From contig NZ_CP013200.1 of NCBI RefSeq assembly GCF_001445575.1, positions 1 to 64,000 of the forward strand: DNA of 64,000 nucleotides, given 5' to 3'. Source of the DNA: Arthrobacter alpinus. Its GTDB lineage: Bacteria > Actinomycetota > Actinomycetes > Actinomycetales > Micrococcaceae. Shown in pieces: positions 43,059 to 52,170 of the stretch. Both the position numbers and the translations under genes were made by a program. The notes under the pieces are model-generated. The model was not told the DNA's origin. It did no database searches and was given only the letters and a program-made list of their open reading frames with translations. Numbering within the stretch: the stretch's first letter is position 1; each line of letters begins with the position of its first letter.

Positions 43059-43334
43059 GTGGATTCTCCCTTTCCAATACTTCCAGTTTACCACGGTTAA
43101 CTAGTGAGTCCCTTGAGTTTCCGCAGGTCAGGGGCTGCCAGAACTACGCTGGCGGCGCAATTGCTCCAACAATTGTAGGAATTAGCCTGCCCTTGACTAT
43201 CGCTCCTCAAAGTGCAGTTGGCAGTTGGTGGAACCGCCGTGTCGGCCAAGCGCCGGCGGCGGAAGCATGCATCCAGCGAATTTGCGGATAAGCTGGACAA
43301 AGATATTTTGTCTTTTCCATGAGGAGTTACTGAC

Positions 43335-43913
43335 GTGAGAATCGCTGCCGGCATTCGCGGTACCAACCGAGCGCAACGCTTAAGCCTGATTGCCGCCATC
43401 GGCATTGGCGCCATGGCCTTCACCGGTTGCAGTGCCATCAACCCGCAAAGCACCACCATGGAGGTGGCTGTTTCTGATGGCGTTCACCTGGACATGGGCC
43501 AGCTGAAACTGCGCAACGTGCTGATCATTTCCGAAGCAGCCGGCAAAAGTGGGCACGTTGCAGGAACGTTCTACAACGAAGCCGATTCGGACATCATCCT
43601 GACCATCAGCGGCGCCCAGGGCGCACAGACCCAGGTCACGGTTAAGCCCGGCATTCCGCTGGTCCTGAACAGTCAGAACGACAATGCAGTTTTGAGCACC
43701 ATGGCACAGGGCCCCGGCAGCATGGAGACCATTGAGCTGCGTCAGTCGGGCGCAGGTTCAAAAACGGCGTCCTTGAATGTGCCGATCCTGGATGGCACCT
43801 TGGCCGAGTACAAGAACTTGGTCCCCACGACTGCGCCGGTCATTGTACCGACCATCGAGCCCACGCCGGAAGCCTCCGCTACTCCTAGCGCTGAAGCCAC
43901 GGTTGCTCCGTAG
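43335..43913 (+). CDS. Putative exported lipoprotein, function unknown
   Basis: 192 aa starting with GTG at 43335, with a GAGGAG ribosome site 9 nt upstream. A type II signal peptide ends in AFTGC, so Cys32 would be lipidated. The rest is a compact domain of about 125 residues (VAVSDGVHLDMGQLKLRNVLIISEAAGKSGHVAG...), followed by a Pro/Thr/Glu/Ala-rich tail. A copper-chaperone-like (DUF461/PCuAC-type) immunoglobulin fold is possible from the overall layout, but no metal motif is seen. It stands divergent from carD and is followed by a strong terminator. Confidence 0.85.
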   Translation: MRIAAGIRGTNRAQRLSLIAAIGIGAMAFTGCSAINPQSTTMEVAVSDGVHLDMGQLKLRNVLIISEAAGKSGHVAGTFYNEADSDIILTISGAQGAQTQVTVKPGIPLVLNSQNDNAVLSTMAQGPGSMETIELRQSGAGSKTASLNVPILDGTLAEYKNLVPTTAPVIVPTIEPTPEASATPSAEATVAP

Positions 43914-43957
43914 TTAGATTCACTAGTTTTCAAGCCGCGGCTTTCGTAGCGGCGCAG

Positions 43958-43998
43958 ATAGGGCCGGTTGTCATTGCGACAACCGGCCCTATTCTTTT
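43958..43998 (+). terminator. Terminator of the lipoprotein gene
   Basis: A 15-bp stem (atagggccggttgtc / gacaaccggccctat) with a five-base loop, followed by tctttt. It lies 45 bp after the stop codon and could also end transcription of the beta-galactosidase gene from the other side. Confidence 0.85.
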
Positions 43999-44090
43999 CC
44001 CCAGTGATCCCTGCCGGAATTCCGCCTTCATTCCGGGCGGGCCCGGGATACGAATCACTGGCCCGCCCACAGATATTTGGCTGGCCGCGG

Positions 44091-47000
44091 TTAGTGGCTG
44101 GCCGACTTCCGGCGGTTCACCATGAACACGGTGGCTCCTGTAAGAAGCAGCAGCCCTCCCAGTCCGCCGATCCACGTGTTTTTGGCTCCGGTGCTGGCCA
44201 ATCCCCCGCCGCTTGGCGCCTTGCTGGTGGCGGGAACCGCAGGCGTCACCGCCGAACTCGTCGTCGTCGAGCTGCTGGGACCATCAGGTCCGGCGCTCGT
44301 TGCCGAAGCGCCCGGGTCTGCCGACGTTCTCGGCACGGTTGACTCGGTCGGTGTTGCGCTCTCCGTCGGTGTGGCACTTTCCGTGGGTGTTGCCGACTCC
44401 GTCGGTGTTGCACTTTCGGTCGGCGTCGCCGACTCCGTAGGAGTTGCACTTTCGGTCGGTGTCGCACTTTCGGTGGGCGTTGCCGACTCCGTCGGTGAAG
44501 CACTTTCGGTGGGCGTAGCCGATTCCGTAGGGGTTGCGCTTTCGGTGGGCGTTGCCGACACGGTCGGTGTCGCACTTTCGATGGGTGTTGCCGATTCCGT
44601 GGGTTCGGCACCTTCGTCCACCGTGATACCCAAGGACCTGCTGCCCAAAACAGATCCGGAGATAGCGTCCTTGATGGTCACAATTGCTACGTAATTGCCG
44701 TCCTTGGCATAGTCGTGGGTGGCCGTGTAAGCGCTGTCTACCACCGGGACTGTTACCGGAAGGCTGCCATCACCGAAGTCGATAACCGCAGTGGTCAGTG
44801 CACCGTCACCAATCGTAGCCAACTCGGATGTGCCATTGATGACCGTCGCCGCGCCGGCAGCGCGCAGATTCGCAGCGAGAGCCGCCGTTACAACCGGCAG
44901 GGCGTAGTTAGGTGCCGTGTTCAGCGTGGTGGGCACGCCTCCCAGGCTGGTCCCACGGTCCACAAGGGTGAACGAATCCGGCCCCTGAGCATCACGTTCG
45001 GTGGTCAAGGCAATGGCGATGGTGTTTTCACCGGACTTGTTCAAGAATCCGCTGGGAATGGTGAACACGCTCTGCGGGCCCACGTTGCCAACCCAGGTAC
45101 CGGTGTTCCAACCGTTGACGTAGATGATGGCCCGGGCATAGGACTGACGTCCGTTTTCAAATTTGACGTCATTGACCTTCAAAGCAATGGCTGTGTCAGT
45201 TCCAGCCGGAACGCTCAGATCGAAGGTTGACCGATACCAGGTGACGCCAGCCTTGGCAGGCTTGAACGTGGTGGTGTCGGCCCACTCGGCGTCAGGATAT
45301 TCCGGAAGGTACCAGCCGGCTCGTTCACCGTAGAGCCCACCGGTGTTGTACATGGTCCGGTCAATATCAACCGGTGCCGCCTTGTCCTTGGCGCCCTGCA
45401 GTTTCCAGGTCACGGCACCGCTGCTGGGCAGCACCGCGTCGAAGAGTCCGCGGTTCTGGCGGGACAGGCCGTCGTCAGACCAGTCAAGGTTCTGGCCGTT
45501 GTTGCGGACCACTGCCGAAACCAGGGTGGCTTCGCCGTTCTTGATGACACCGGCAGGAACCTGCACTGTGGCCATGTTGCCGTTTGCTGCCGCTGCGCCG
45601 ACAAAGGTGCCGTTGACCCAGACCAGCATATTTGCGGCGGAGCCACCCTGGCCGCGCAACTGGATGCTGGTGGCATTGGAGGAAGCCGTGAAGTGTGCGC
45701 GGTACCAGGTATCGCCCTCGTAGAAGCCATAGAAGGCGGTGTCCAGGACCTTCCCCTGGTTGGGGCCGGGACCCTGGCGGGTGTTAGCCGCTGTGGTGGC
45801 GGTTGCCTCCAGCCATGCCGCATCATCAAACGCCACGGCCGACTCGGGGTTCTCACCCGACACCTTCCAGTTGGTCAGTGCTGGCAGGACAGCCGGGGCC
45901 GGTCCGGCAAGGTTGGCGACAAGCTGGCCATTGGCACCAGCGGTGGTGGTCAACGCTTGACCATTCCAGGTGGCCTTGGTGATGCCTGCCGGAACGTAAA
46001 TGCTCATGGTTCGCACGGCTTTGGTATCACCCACCAACTTGACGGTGTCGCCGTCGAACTCGGCGGAGCGGAGCAGGTCAACTCCTGCAACCATGACGGT
46101 CTTGTTGGTGGTGCCGCCCTTGACGATGCCGTCAAGGGTCCACTGCTGGCCCGTGGCAGTGCGGTCGGTGGTGACAATGCGCAGTTCCGGTGCCCCACCG
46201 CCGGTGATCTTCACCGAGGTGCCGTTGCCGTGAACGTAGTTCAGGCGCATGGTCTTGGTGGCGGCGTCCCATACGGACTCCACCGGGGTGCCACCCAAGG
46301 TGGTGACAACGGGTTCGGAGGCATACTGCAGAACGGACTCGCCGGCGTCGTTCTTGGCGCCGTTAAGCACCAGCAGCGTGCCGGTGGCGACGGGCATCTT
46401 GGTGAACAGCTCCGAGGTGGAGTACATGAGCTTTTGTCCGTCGAACGCGTAGTCGGCAATGACCATGGCGGCGTCGCGGCCGTGCATGCTCAGGAATGTG
46501 CCGGGCTTCTGCGGAACCCTGTTGAAGGTGATGGAGCCCGACGGCGCCGGGGGCGTGGTGCTGCCCGGCGTGGAGGTCTCAATGGCGTCAATAGCCACGA
46601 ACGTGCCCAGCGACGCAGGGGCGCCCTTGACACCGGTGTTAACAACCTTGATGGTGTGGTTGATGGTCGGGTCCAGCCCGGTCTTTTCAAAGGCCTTGAA
46701 TTGGGCCTGGCTGGGCAGAGTGGGGATGTACGTGTTGGTCTCACCCGCTTTGACCCCGTCGATGTAAACATCGGCTTTCCCGTGGTTAGTTGAACGCGGT
46801 GAAATCAAGCGGATTTCGGCAGCCTTAAAGGTGTACTCGTAGAAAGCCCCGGCGGTGGCGCTGGAGGTTTCGGTGCCCAAGTAGTCGTTGATGGTCCAGT
46901 TCTTGCCCGTCTCATGGTTCCACTGGGACACACCGTTGACCTTGGAGTACGTGATGGCGGGGTCGACGTCGTCGAGCTTGACCACGGTGGCCGCAGCCGG

Positions 47001-48875
47001 GGCGGCGATAACATCAAAGGCGTCGATGGTGACGTTGGTGCCGGAGCTGGCGGCGTCCTTTTGGCCTGTCACCACAATCTTGATGGTGTGCTCAACGGTG
47101 GGGTCCAGGCCTTCCTTCTGGAAAGCAACATACTGGAAGCTGGCATTCTGGCCACGGTAGGTGTTGGTTTGGCCGACCTTCACGCCGTCAATGTAAACAT
47201 CACCGTAGCCATGGTTGATGGACTGGGCAGCAATGACCCGGACGCCGGCACCTGTGAACGTGTACTCTACGGAGTCTCCGGTGGTTGAGCTGAACGTTTC
47301 GGTGCCTTTGTAGTTGCCGGCGGCCCAGGCTTCCCCGTTGGACTTGCCCCACGTACCCGTGTACTTGATGGCCGCGGTGTCGCGGTCGTCGTTGGTGTAA
47401 CTGGCCTCGATGACTTCCGTCTTCGGGGCCAGCGTCAACGGGAAGGAGTATTTCAACTCGGCTGTGCTGTTGCTGTCGGTCTGACGGAAGCCCAGGAAGC
47501 GGGAGCCGTTTCCTGTGACGGAGTCCGTGGCCTGGCCCTCGGTGGCGATGCGTTGGTAGGACTTGATGGAGCCCGCGCCGCCCTCTACTGTGACAGCGGC
47601 GCCGTCTTGCGGCACCATGTTGGAAATGGGGTCAAAGTCCTTTTGGAAGTAGCCCAGTTCCTTCTGCACAACCGCCTTGAGCGTGAGCTGGCGGTCTTCG
47701 TTGATGGGTGCGCCATAGTCATAGGAGGTGAAGCCGGACGACGGCGATCCGGTCCAGCCCCAGTTGGTGCCGCCATACTGCATGTAGTAGTTGAACATGT
47801 TTATGCCGTTGTTGAGGTTATTGACCCCATACTGGCGGGTAAAGGCAGGGTCAACGAATTCGGCGCACTTGTCGGGGTTGAAGTTTGCACCCCACGGAGT
47901 GAAGGCACCACCTTGACCTTCGGCGATGAACATGGGGCTCGTTGTGGTGCGTGCCCGGAAGCGGGCTTCCATGTCCTGAATTTGTCCGCGGTTGGGATTG
48001 GCGCAGTTGAAGCCCAATGGGTATTGGTCAAAGGCATAGTAGTCCAGACCCACGTTGCCACCGGCCGATGAGCTGCCCGGGACATAGGCGCCGTTAAACC
48101 CGTAATCGTTGTGGAAGACCGGGACGGTGATGCCGTCACCCTTAATCTTCGTCACCAGTTCCTTCATGAACGCCGGGCGGTCCCCGCCTTCGTTCAACAG
48201 CTCATTCTCCGCCTGGTAGCTCACAATGGAGCCACCACCATCGGTCACCTGATGCTTGACGGCGATCTTGTTAAACGCCTCGATCCACTTCAGTGACTCA
48301 CTCAGCGCCTCGGGATTCATACTGCGCAGGGAATTCGCGCCGTTCTTGGTCAGGTACGCCGGGAGTCCGCCCATGGAGATTTCGGCGTTGACGTAAGGGC
48401 CGGGACGGGCGATGACATACAGGCCTTCTTCCTCCGCCATGGTCAGGAGTAATTCAAGATCCTTGATGCCCGTGAAATCGAACTTCCCAGACTCGGTGGA
48501 GTGCAAGCCCCAGAAGAAGTAGAGGGAAACAGCATTGAAGCCGCTAGCTCGCATCTTCTGGAACATGTCACGCCAGTCGTCAGTGCCGGGCAGGCGCCAG
48601 TAGTGGAATTCCCCGGACCAGACGTTGAGGCGCTCCCCGTCCACCATGTACGACTTGGAGTCGAAGGTGACAGTGTGTTCCTGGCCGTCATTGCCGGGGA
48701 AGAGCACCTTGTTACCGGACATGGCGGAGCTTGCCACGGAATCAACTGTGACTGGAGGATTCTCGGCTAAGGCCGGGCTGGAAATGGCCATCAGACCCAT
48801 GGCGGCTGTGGCCATGATGGCCGCCGCCTTGAGTCCCCGGGATCGACCTGGCGCCCTGGAGGAATGCGCAGTCAT
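44091..48875 (-). CDS. Wall-anchored GH35 beta-galactosidase, multidomain
   Basis: 1,594 aa from the ATG at 48875, which has AAGGGA nine nt upstream. It has a signal peptide (to about residue 38, ...SSPALA). The GH35 catalytic barrel has acid/base Glu225 (YQAENELLN) and nucleophile Glu319 (FIAEGQGG). Two similar carbohydrate-binding-like modules follow at about 500-625 and 640-768 (each with VYIDGVK and GLDPT.NHTIK), then jelly-roll domains, then a PKD-like domain (VIDFGDGSLPVTVP). After these come about 15 Ser/Ala/Thr/Pro/Glu hexapeptide repeats and a C-terminal LASTG, a hydrophobic helix and NRRK. LAxTG is a class E sortase signal. It probably releases galactose from extracellular oligo- or polysaccharides while held on the cell wall. 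Confidence 0.93.
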   Translation of the reverse strand: MTAHSSRAPGRSRGLKAAAIMATAAMGLMAISSPALAENPPVTVDSVASSAMSGNKVLFPGNDGQEHTVTFDSKSYMVDGERLNVWSGEFHYWRLPGTDDWRDMFQKMRASGFNAVSLYFFWGLHSTESGKFDFTGIKDLELLLTMAEEEGLYVIARPGPYVNAEISMGGLPAYLTKNGANSLRSMNPEALSESLKWIEAFNKIAVKHQVTDGGGSIVSYQAENELLNEGGDRPAFMKELVTKIKGDGITVPVFHNDYGFNGAYVPGSSSAGGNVGLDYYAFDQYPLGFNCANPNRGQIQDMEARFRARTTTSPMFIAEGQGGAFTPWGANFNPDKCAEFVDPAFTRQYGVNNLNNGINMFNYYMQYGGTNWGWTGSPSSGFTSYDYGAPINEDRQLTLKAVVQKELGYFQKDFDPISNMVPQDGAAVTVEGGAGSIKSYQRIATEGQATDSVTGNGSRFLGFRQTDSNSTAELKYSFPLTLAPKTEVIEASYTNDDRDTAAIKYTGTWGKSNGEAWAAGNYKGTETFSSTTGDSVEYTFTGAGVRVIAAQSINHGYGDVYIDGVKVGQTNTYRGQNASFQYVAFQKEGLDPTVEHTIKIVVTGQKDAASSGTNVTIDAFDVIAAPAAATVVKLDDVDPAITYSKVNGVSQWNHETGKNWTINDYLGTETSSATAGAFYEYTFKAAEIRLISPRSTNHGKADVYIDGVKAGETNTYIPTLPSQAQFKAFEKTGLDPTINHTIKVVNTGVKGAPASLGTFVAIDAIETSTPGSTTPPAPSGSITFNRVPQKPGTFLSMHGRDAAMVIADYAFDGQKLMYSTSELFTKMPVATGTLLVLNGAKNDAGESVLQYASEPVVTTLGGTPVESVWDAATKTMRLNYVHGNGTSVKITGGGAPELRIVTTDRTATGQQWTLDGIVKGGTTNKTVMVAGVDLLRSAEFDGDTVKLVGDTKAVRTMSIYVPAGITKATWNGQALTTTAGANGQLVANLAGPAPAVLPALTNWKVSGENPESAVAFDDAAWLEATATTAANTRQGPGPNQGKVLDTAFYGFYEGDTWYRAHFTASSNATSIQLRGQGGSAANMLVWVNGTFVGAAAANGNMATVQVPAGVIKNGEATLVSAVVRNNGQNLDWSDDGLSRQNRGLFDAVLPSSGAVTWKLQGAKDKAAPVDIDRTMYNTGGLYGERAGWYLPEYPDAEWADTTTFKPAKAGVTWYRSTFDLSVPAGTDTAIALKVNDVKFENGRQSYARAIIYVNGWNTGTWVGNVGPQSVFTIPSGFLNKSGENTIAIALTTERDAQGPDSFTLVDRGTSLGGVPTTLNTAPNYALPVVTAALAANLRAAGAATVINGTSELATIGDGALTTAVIDFGDGSLPVTVPVVDSAYTATHDYAKDGNYVAIVTIKDAISGSVLGSRSLGITVDEGAEPTESATPIESATPTVSATPTESATPTESATPTESASPTESATPTESATPTESATPTESATPTESATPTESATPTESATPTESATPTESTVPRTSADPGASATSAGPDGPSSSTTTSSAVTPAVPATSKAPSGGGLASTGAKNTWIGGLGGLLLLTGATVFMVNRRKSASH
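44340..44610 (-). repeat. 18-bp tandem repeats encoding ESATPT
   Basis: About 15 units of 18 bp encode the hexapeptide ESATPT, with a few variants (ESATPI, VSATPT, ESASPT). The units use synonymous codons (tcggtg, tccgtc, tccgtg), so the array is old enough to have diverged. It forms the stalk between the enzyme domains and the wall anchor. Confidence 0.9.
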
Positions 48876-49031
48876 AGATTTAAGTCCCTTGAATCTAGAT
48901 GCGGCCTCCCGGGCCGCCCGTATGTTATCCATCACAGCATATGACGCAGGACACATCCGGGCAACGAATATTCAACTTTTTAGCTCAAAAGACGCACATT
49001 TTGATCAGAGCATTGACAAAAATGTCCGGCG
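48876..49031 (-). promoter_or_regulatory. Upstream region of the beta-galactosidase gene
   Basis: 155 bp between the regX3 stop and the beta-galactosidase start. It is AT-rich around 48965-49020. No operator could be identified by eye. An upstream in-frame ATG at 48956 exists but has no signal-peptide logic. Confidence 0.35.
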
Positions 49032-49712
49032 CTAGGGTTCGAGCTTGTAGCCCAAGCCTCGAACCGTGACCAAATGCCGGGGGGTGGCCGGGTCTAGTTC
49101 AATCTTGCTGCGCAGTCGCTTTACGTGCACATCCAGGGTTTTGGTGTCCCCCACGTAGTCCGATCCCCACACCCTGTCGATCAGCTGCCCGCGGGTCAGG
49201 ACCTTGCCGGCATTGCGCAGCAACATTTCCAAGAGCTCGAATTCCTTCAACGGGAAGGAGACGTTTTCTCCCCGCACGCTGACAACGTGGCGCTCCACAT
49301 CCATGCGCACCGGCCCGGCATTCACGGTGGAATCCATGAGCTCTTCCGGCTCGCCCTGACGGCGCAGCACGGCCCGGATCCGGGCTATGAGTTCACGGGA
49401 AGAATAGGGCTTGGTGACGTAGTCATCGGCGCCCAGTTCCAGCCCCACAACCTTGTCAATCTCCGAGTCCTTAGCCGTGAGCATGATGATGGGAACGCTG
49501 GAGCGCTGACGCAAATGCTTACACACCTCGGTTCCGCTCATGCCCGGCAACTGCAGATCCAACAGAATCAAATCGGCGCCGGAGCGCTCAAATTCGACTA
49601 GTGCATCCAGGCCGTTGTCTACAACTGAGACCTCATAGCCTTCCTTGGACAGCAGGAATGACAATGGATCGCTAATGGAATCCTCGTCTTCAACAATCAA
49701 AACTCTGCTCAC
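49032..49712 (-). CDS. regX3: Phosphate-responsive response regulator RegX3/PhoP type
   Basis: 226 aa OmpR/PhoB-type regulator. The receiver domain has the acidic pocket EDE (8-10), phospho-acceptor Asp52 (LILLDLQLPG), Thr in LTAKD and Lys in VTKPYS. A winged-helix DNA-binding domain (SFPLKEFELLEMLLRNAGKVLTRGQLIDRVWG) follows from about 130. It is paired with the kinase gene 15 bp upstream. In this family the partner of SenX3 controls phosphate uptake by binding PHO boxes; a candidate box lies in front of phoU. Confidence 0.95.
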   Translation of the reverse strand: MSRVLIVEDEDSISDPLSFLLSKEGYEVSVVDNGLDALVEFERSGADLILLDLQLPGMSGTEVCKHLRQRSSVPIIMLTAKDSEIDKVVGLELGADDYVTKPYSSRELIARIRAVLRRQGEPEELMDSTVNAGPVRMDVERHVVSVRGENVSFPLKEFELLEMLLRNAGKVLTRGQLIDRVWGSDYVGDTKTLDVHVKRLRSKIELDPATPRHLVTVRGLGYKLEP

Positions 49713-49727
49713 GCTCGTTGCGCTCCT

Positions 49728-51020
49728 TTAGATCAAGCCTGGGTGCCGGTCGGCGTGGGGGTGCTTACCGCCGTCGGACGATTGGTTGGAAAGTTGGGGC
49801 AGCCGCACGGTGAAGGTGGAGCCCAATTTGGGGGCCGACCACAGTGTCACCTCACCGCCATGGTTGCTGATGATGTGCTTGACAATGCTCAAGCCCAGGC
49901 CCGTGCCGCCGGTGTGGCGCGAGCGGGCCGCGTCCACCCGGTAGAAGCGCTCGAAGATGCGGTCCTGATCGGAGGGGCTCAGTCCGTCACCTTGATCGGA
50001 GATACTGACGGAGACCACGTCCGCGTCCACTAAGACACCGATTCCCACTTGGGTATTTTCCGGGGAGTACCGCACGGCATTGTCGATCAAGTTGCGAAGG
50101 GCTGTCACCAGCTGGGAGCGGTCTCCATAGACCAGTGCGGACTGGCGGGGGCCTAGCGCGATGGTGATATTCCGGCTCTGGGCCGGCAACCGGGTGCGGT
50201 CCACGGCTTCGGCAATGACGTCGTTGATGTCCACATCGGTACCGACCAACGCCACGTCCTTGCCCTGCACACGTGAGAGCTCGATGATGTCTTGGACCAG
50301 GGCTGCGAGCCGGGCCGATTCGGTCATCATGCGTGAGGCAAAACGGCGGACCGTGGCCTGATCTTCCGGAGCGGACTCCAGCGCCTCAGCCAGGAGCGAG
50401 ATGGCCCCGACAGGCGTTTTTAGCTCGTGCGAGACGTTGGCCACGAAGTCATTGCGGACCGCCTCAGTGCGGGCAATTTCGGTGCGGTCATCAGCCAGGA
50501 GCAGGATGTACTCCTCCCCCAGCGGGGCCACGCGTACCTGAATAACCAGCGTTCCTTGGCCAGGTGCCGCCATGGCTGAGTGGTGCGCAGCCGGTGCCGT
50601 TTCCACTGCCGTGGCGGTTCCGTTTGGGGCCGTGAGTGCGGCACCGTACTGGGAGTGCAAAGGGGCTGCACTGGGCAGGATGACGCGCGGCAAGATGAGA
50701 TCGCGCTCTTCAATGACGCCGTCGTGACGGACTCGGTGGGCCAGTTCAATAAGTTCTTGGTGGACCACTGTGTGCCCTCGCACCAATCCAAAGGCGTAAG
50801 CTCCGGGACTGGCCCGCACCACGCCGTCGACCGTGTCAATAACAATGTAGGCCTTGCCCACCACGGAGAGCACCTCGGCGGCACCTTCCGGCAAAGTGGG
50901 CTCGCCAATGTCCACAGTGAGTTTGCGCGAGCGCTCGCTGATACCAAATGCGAGCATGCCAAATACACCAAGGGTCAGGCCAATAAGCCCGGCCACAACT
51001 CCAACCAACAAGGGATCCAC
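49728..51020 (-). CDS. senX3: Phosphate sensor histidine kinase SenX3 type
   Basis: 430 aa with GTG start. Residues 5-25 form a membrane segment (LVGVVAGLIGLTLGVFGMLAFGI), followed by a PAS-like region, the HisKA domain with His198 (NVSHELKTPVGA), and the HATPase domain (N-box IDNAVRYS, GDGLSPSDQDRIFERF, GGTGLGLSIVKHI). It phosphorylates RegX3. Together with phoU, divergently placed, it forms the conserved actinobacterial phosphate-control module. Confidence 0.95.
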   Translation of the reverse strand: MDPLLVGVVAGLIGLTLGVFGMLAFGISERSRKLTVDIGEPTLPEGAAEVLSVVGKAYIVIDTVDGVVRASPGAYAFGLVRGHTVVHQELIELAHRVRHDGVIEERDLILPRVILPSAAPLHSQYGAALTAPNGTATAVETAPAAHHSAMAAPGQGTLVIQVRVAPLGEEYILLLADDRTEIARTEAVRNDFVANVSHELKTPVGAISLLAEALESAPEDQATVRRFASRMMTESARLAALVQDIIELSRVQGKDVALVGTDVDINDVIAEAVDRTRLPAQSRNITIALGPRQSALVYGDRSQLVTALRNLIDNAVRYSPENTQVGIGVLVDADVVSVSISDQGDGLSPSDQDRIFERFYRVDAARSRHTGGTGLGLSIVKHIISNHGGEVTLWSAPKLGSTFTVRLPQLSNQSSDGGKHPHADRHPGLI

Positions 51021-51079
51021 ACCACAACCCTAAGCGCTGGACGTGGCATTTTAGGCAAATACGACTCAATGAAGGCCGC

Positions 51080-51123
51080 GTTCAACTAACGTTCACCTGG
51101 ACGTGCCACACAGTTCACATACG
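51080..51123 (+). promoter_or_regulatory. PHO-box-like row of 11-bp repeats upstream of phoU
   Basis: Four consecutive 11-bp units start GTTCA, GTTCA, CGTGC and GTTCA (gttcaactaac, gttcacctgga, cgtgccacaca, gttcacatacg). GTTCAC repeats with 11-bp spacing are the known form of actinobacterial PHO boxes bound by PhoP/RegX3. The row lies between senX3 and phoU, about 60 bp from the phoU start. Confidence 0.75.
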
Positions 51124-51182
51124 CGTGGCATGCTGGAGCTCACTAGAGGCCCTCTTTGGGCTGCCCTTGAAAGGAACTACGC

Positions 51183-51845
51183 GTGCGTAAAGTATTCCAG
51201 GCCGAGCTTCACCAAATTGGTGAGGGGCTTATTGAGATCTCCGAGTTGGTCGGCGAAGCCGCAAAGAAGGCATCAGCAGCGTTCGCCGCAGCCGATCTTC
51301 AGAGCGCCCAGGAAGTCATCGCCGCCGATGCCCGGATCGATTTCTTGCAAAATGACCTCGACGAACGTGCCATCGACGTTCTAGCGCTGCAGGGACCTGT
51401 TGCCAGTGACTTGCGCATGATTGTTGGCTCCCTGCGCATGAGTGCTTCGCTGGAACGTATGGGTGATCTGGCCCGCCACATTGCCCAGTTGACCCGCTTG
51501 CGCTACCCCAACCCGGTGATCCCAGCGCCGCTGACGGAGACGTTTGCCGAGCTGGCGCGCCTGGACATCGTGATTGCCGAGAAGGTGACCGAGCTGTTGG
51601 ACTCCCGGGATTTGGAACTGGTGGGCGATATTTCCGCCGCCAAGATTGCCATCAACAAGCTTCACAAGTCCGTGTTCGCCGTCATGGGCGCCCCGGAGTG
51701 GAACGAATCCTCCGCAACCACAGTGGATGTCACCTTGGCCAGCCGCTACTTTGAGCGCTTCGGCGACCATGGCGTATCAGTGGCCCGCAAGGTCTCCTAC
51801 TTGGTCACCGGCGAATGGCAGCCCGAGGATTTCCTGGCTGGCTAA
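51183..51845 (+). CDS. phoU: Phosphate signalling protein PhoU
   Basis: 220 aa, GTG start with AAAGGA upstream. It has two PhoU domains of three-helix bundles with the metal-binding patterns ASLERMGDLARHI and ASRYFERFGDHGVSVARKV. It links the phosphate transporter to the SenX3 kinase and keeps the regulon off when phosphate is plentiful. Divergent from senX3 with a shared intergenic PHO-box-like region, so it is probably under RegX3 control itself. Confidence 0.96.
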   Translation: MRKVFQAELHQIGEGLIEISELVGEAAKKASAAFAAADLQSAQEVIAADARIDFLQNDLDERAIDVLALQGPVASDLRMIVGSLRMSASLERMGDLARHIAQLTRLRYPNPVIPAPLTETFAELARLDIVIAEKVTELLDSRDLELVGDISAAKIAINKLHKSVFAVMGAPEWNESSATTVDVTLASRYFERFGDHGVSVARKVSYLVTGEWQPEDFLAG

Positions 51846-51870
51846 CTTTCTTCTTTTCCCCGCGCTGCCG

Positions 51871-51932
51871 CGCACGTCCCCGCTTTTCGCGTATGTCCCA
51901 AGTGCGCGAAAGGCGGGGACGTGCGCATTTTT
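51871..51932 (+). terminator. Long hairpin after phoU
   Basis: Arms cgcacgtccccgcttttcgcg and cgcgaaaggcggggacgtgcg pair over about 20 bp and are followed by a run of Ts. Located 26 bp past the phoU stop. Confidence 0.8.
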
Positions 51933-51934
51933 GT

Positions 51935-52130
51935 GGGCCCATGCGCCCGAGGGGCCCGGCCGAGGAACGATGCTGGGGAGGTTCGGGAGGGCGTGGGTGG
52001 GGCCACGCGCCCGAGGGGCCCCACCCGAGGAACGAGGTTGGGGAGGGCGTGGGGAACGACGGCGGGCCGTCACCTTTTAGGTAAAAGGTGACGGCCCGTC
52101 GTCGTCGTTCACCGCCTCCCACCGCTCGCA
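51935..52130. repeat. GC-rich direct repeat and palindrome between phoU and gpm
   Basis: Two imperfect direct copies of a roughly 50-bp segment containing gcgcccgaggggccc and gaggaacga (about 51947-52000 and 52009-52055) are followed by a hairpin with arms gggccgtcacctttt / aaaaggtgacggccc (52064-52097) and four bases between them. The hairpin with its T-rich edge probably terminates gpm transcription. No protein gene is supported. Confidence 0.7.
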
Positions 52131-52170
52131 AGCTCGCGGCGGGGCCCTCGGCGGCTCTCTTAGGCGTTAG

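Noticed and set aside
44122-44694. Antisense protein with GVALSVGVADS repeats
   Set aside because: It is the mirror of the ESATPT-coding repeats of the beta-galactosidase gene, which has a clear signal peptide, catalytic domain and anchor in its own frame.
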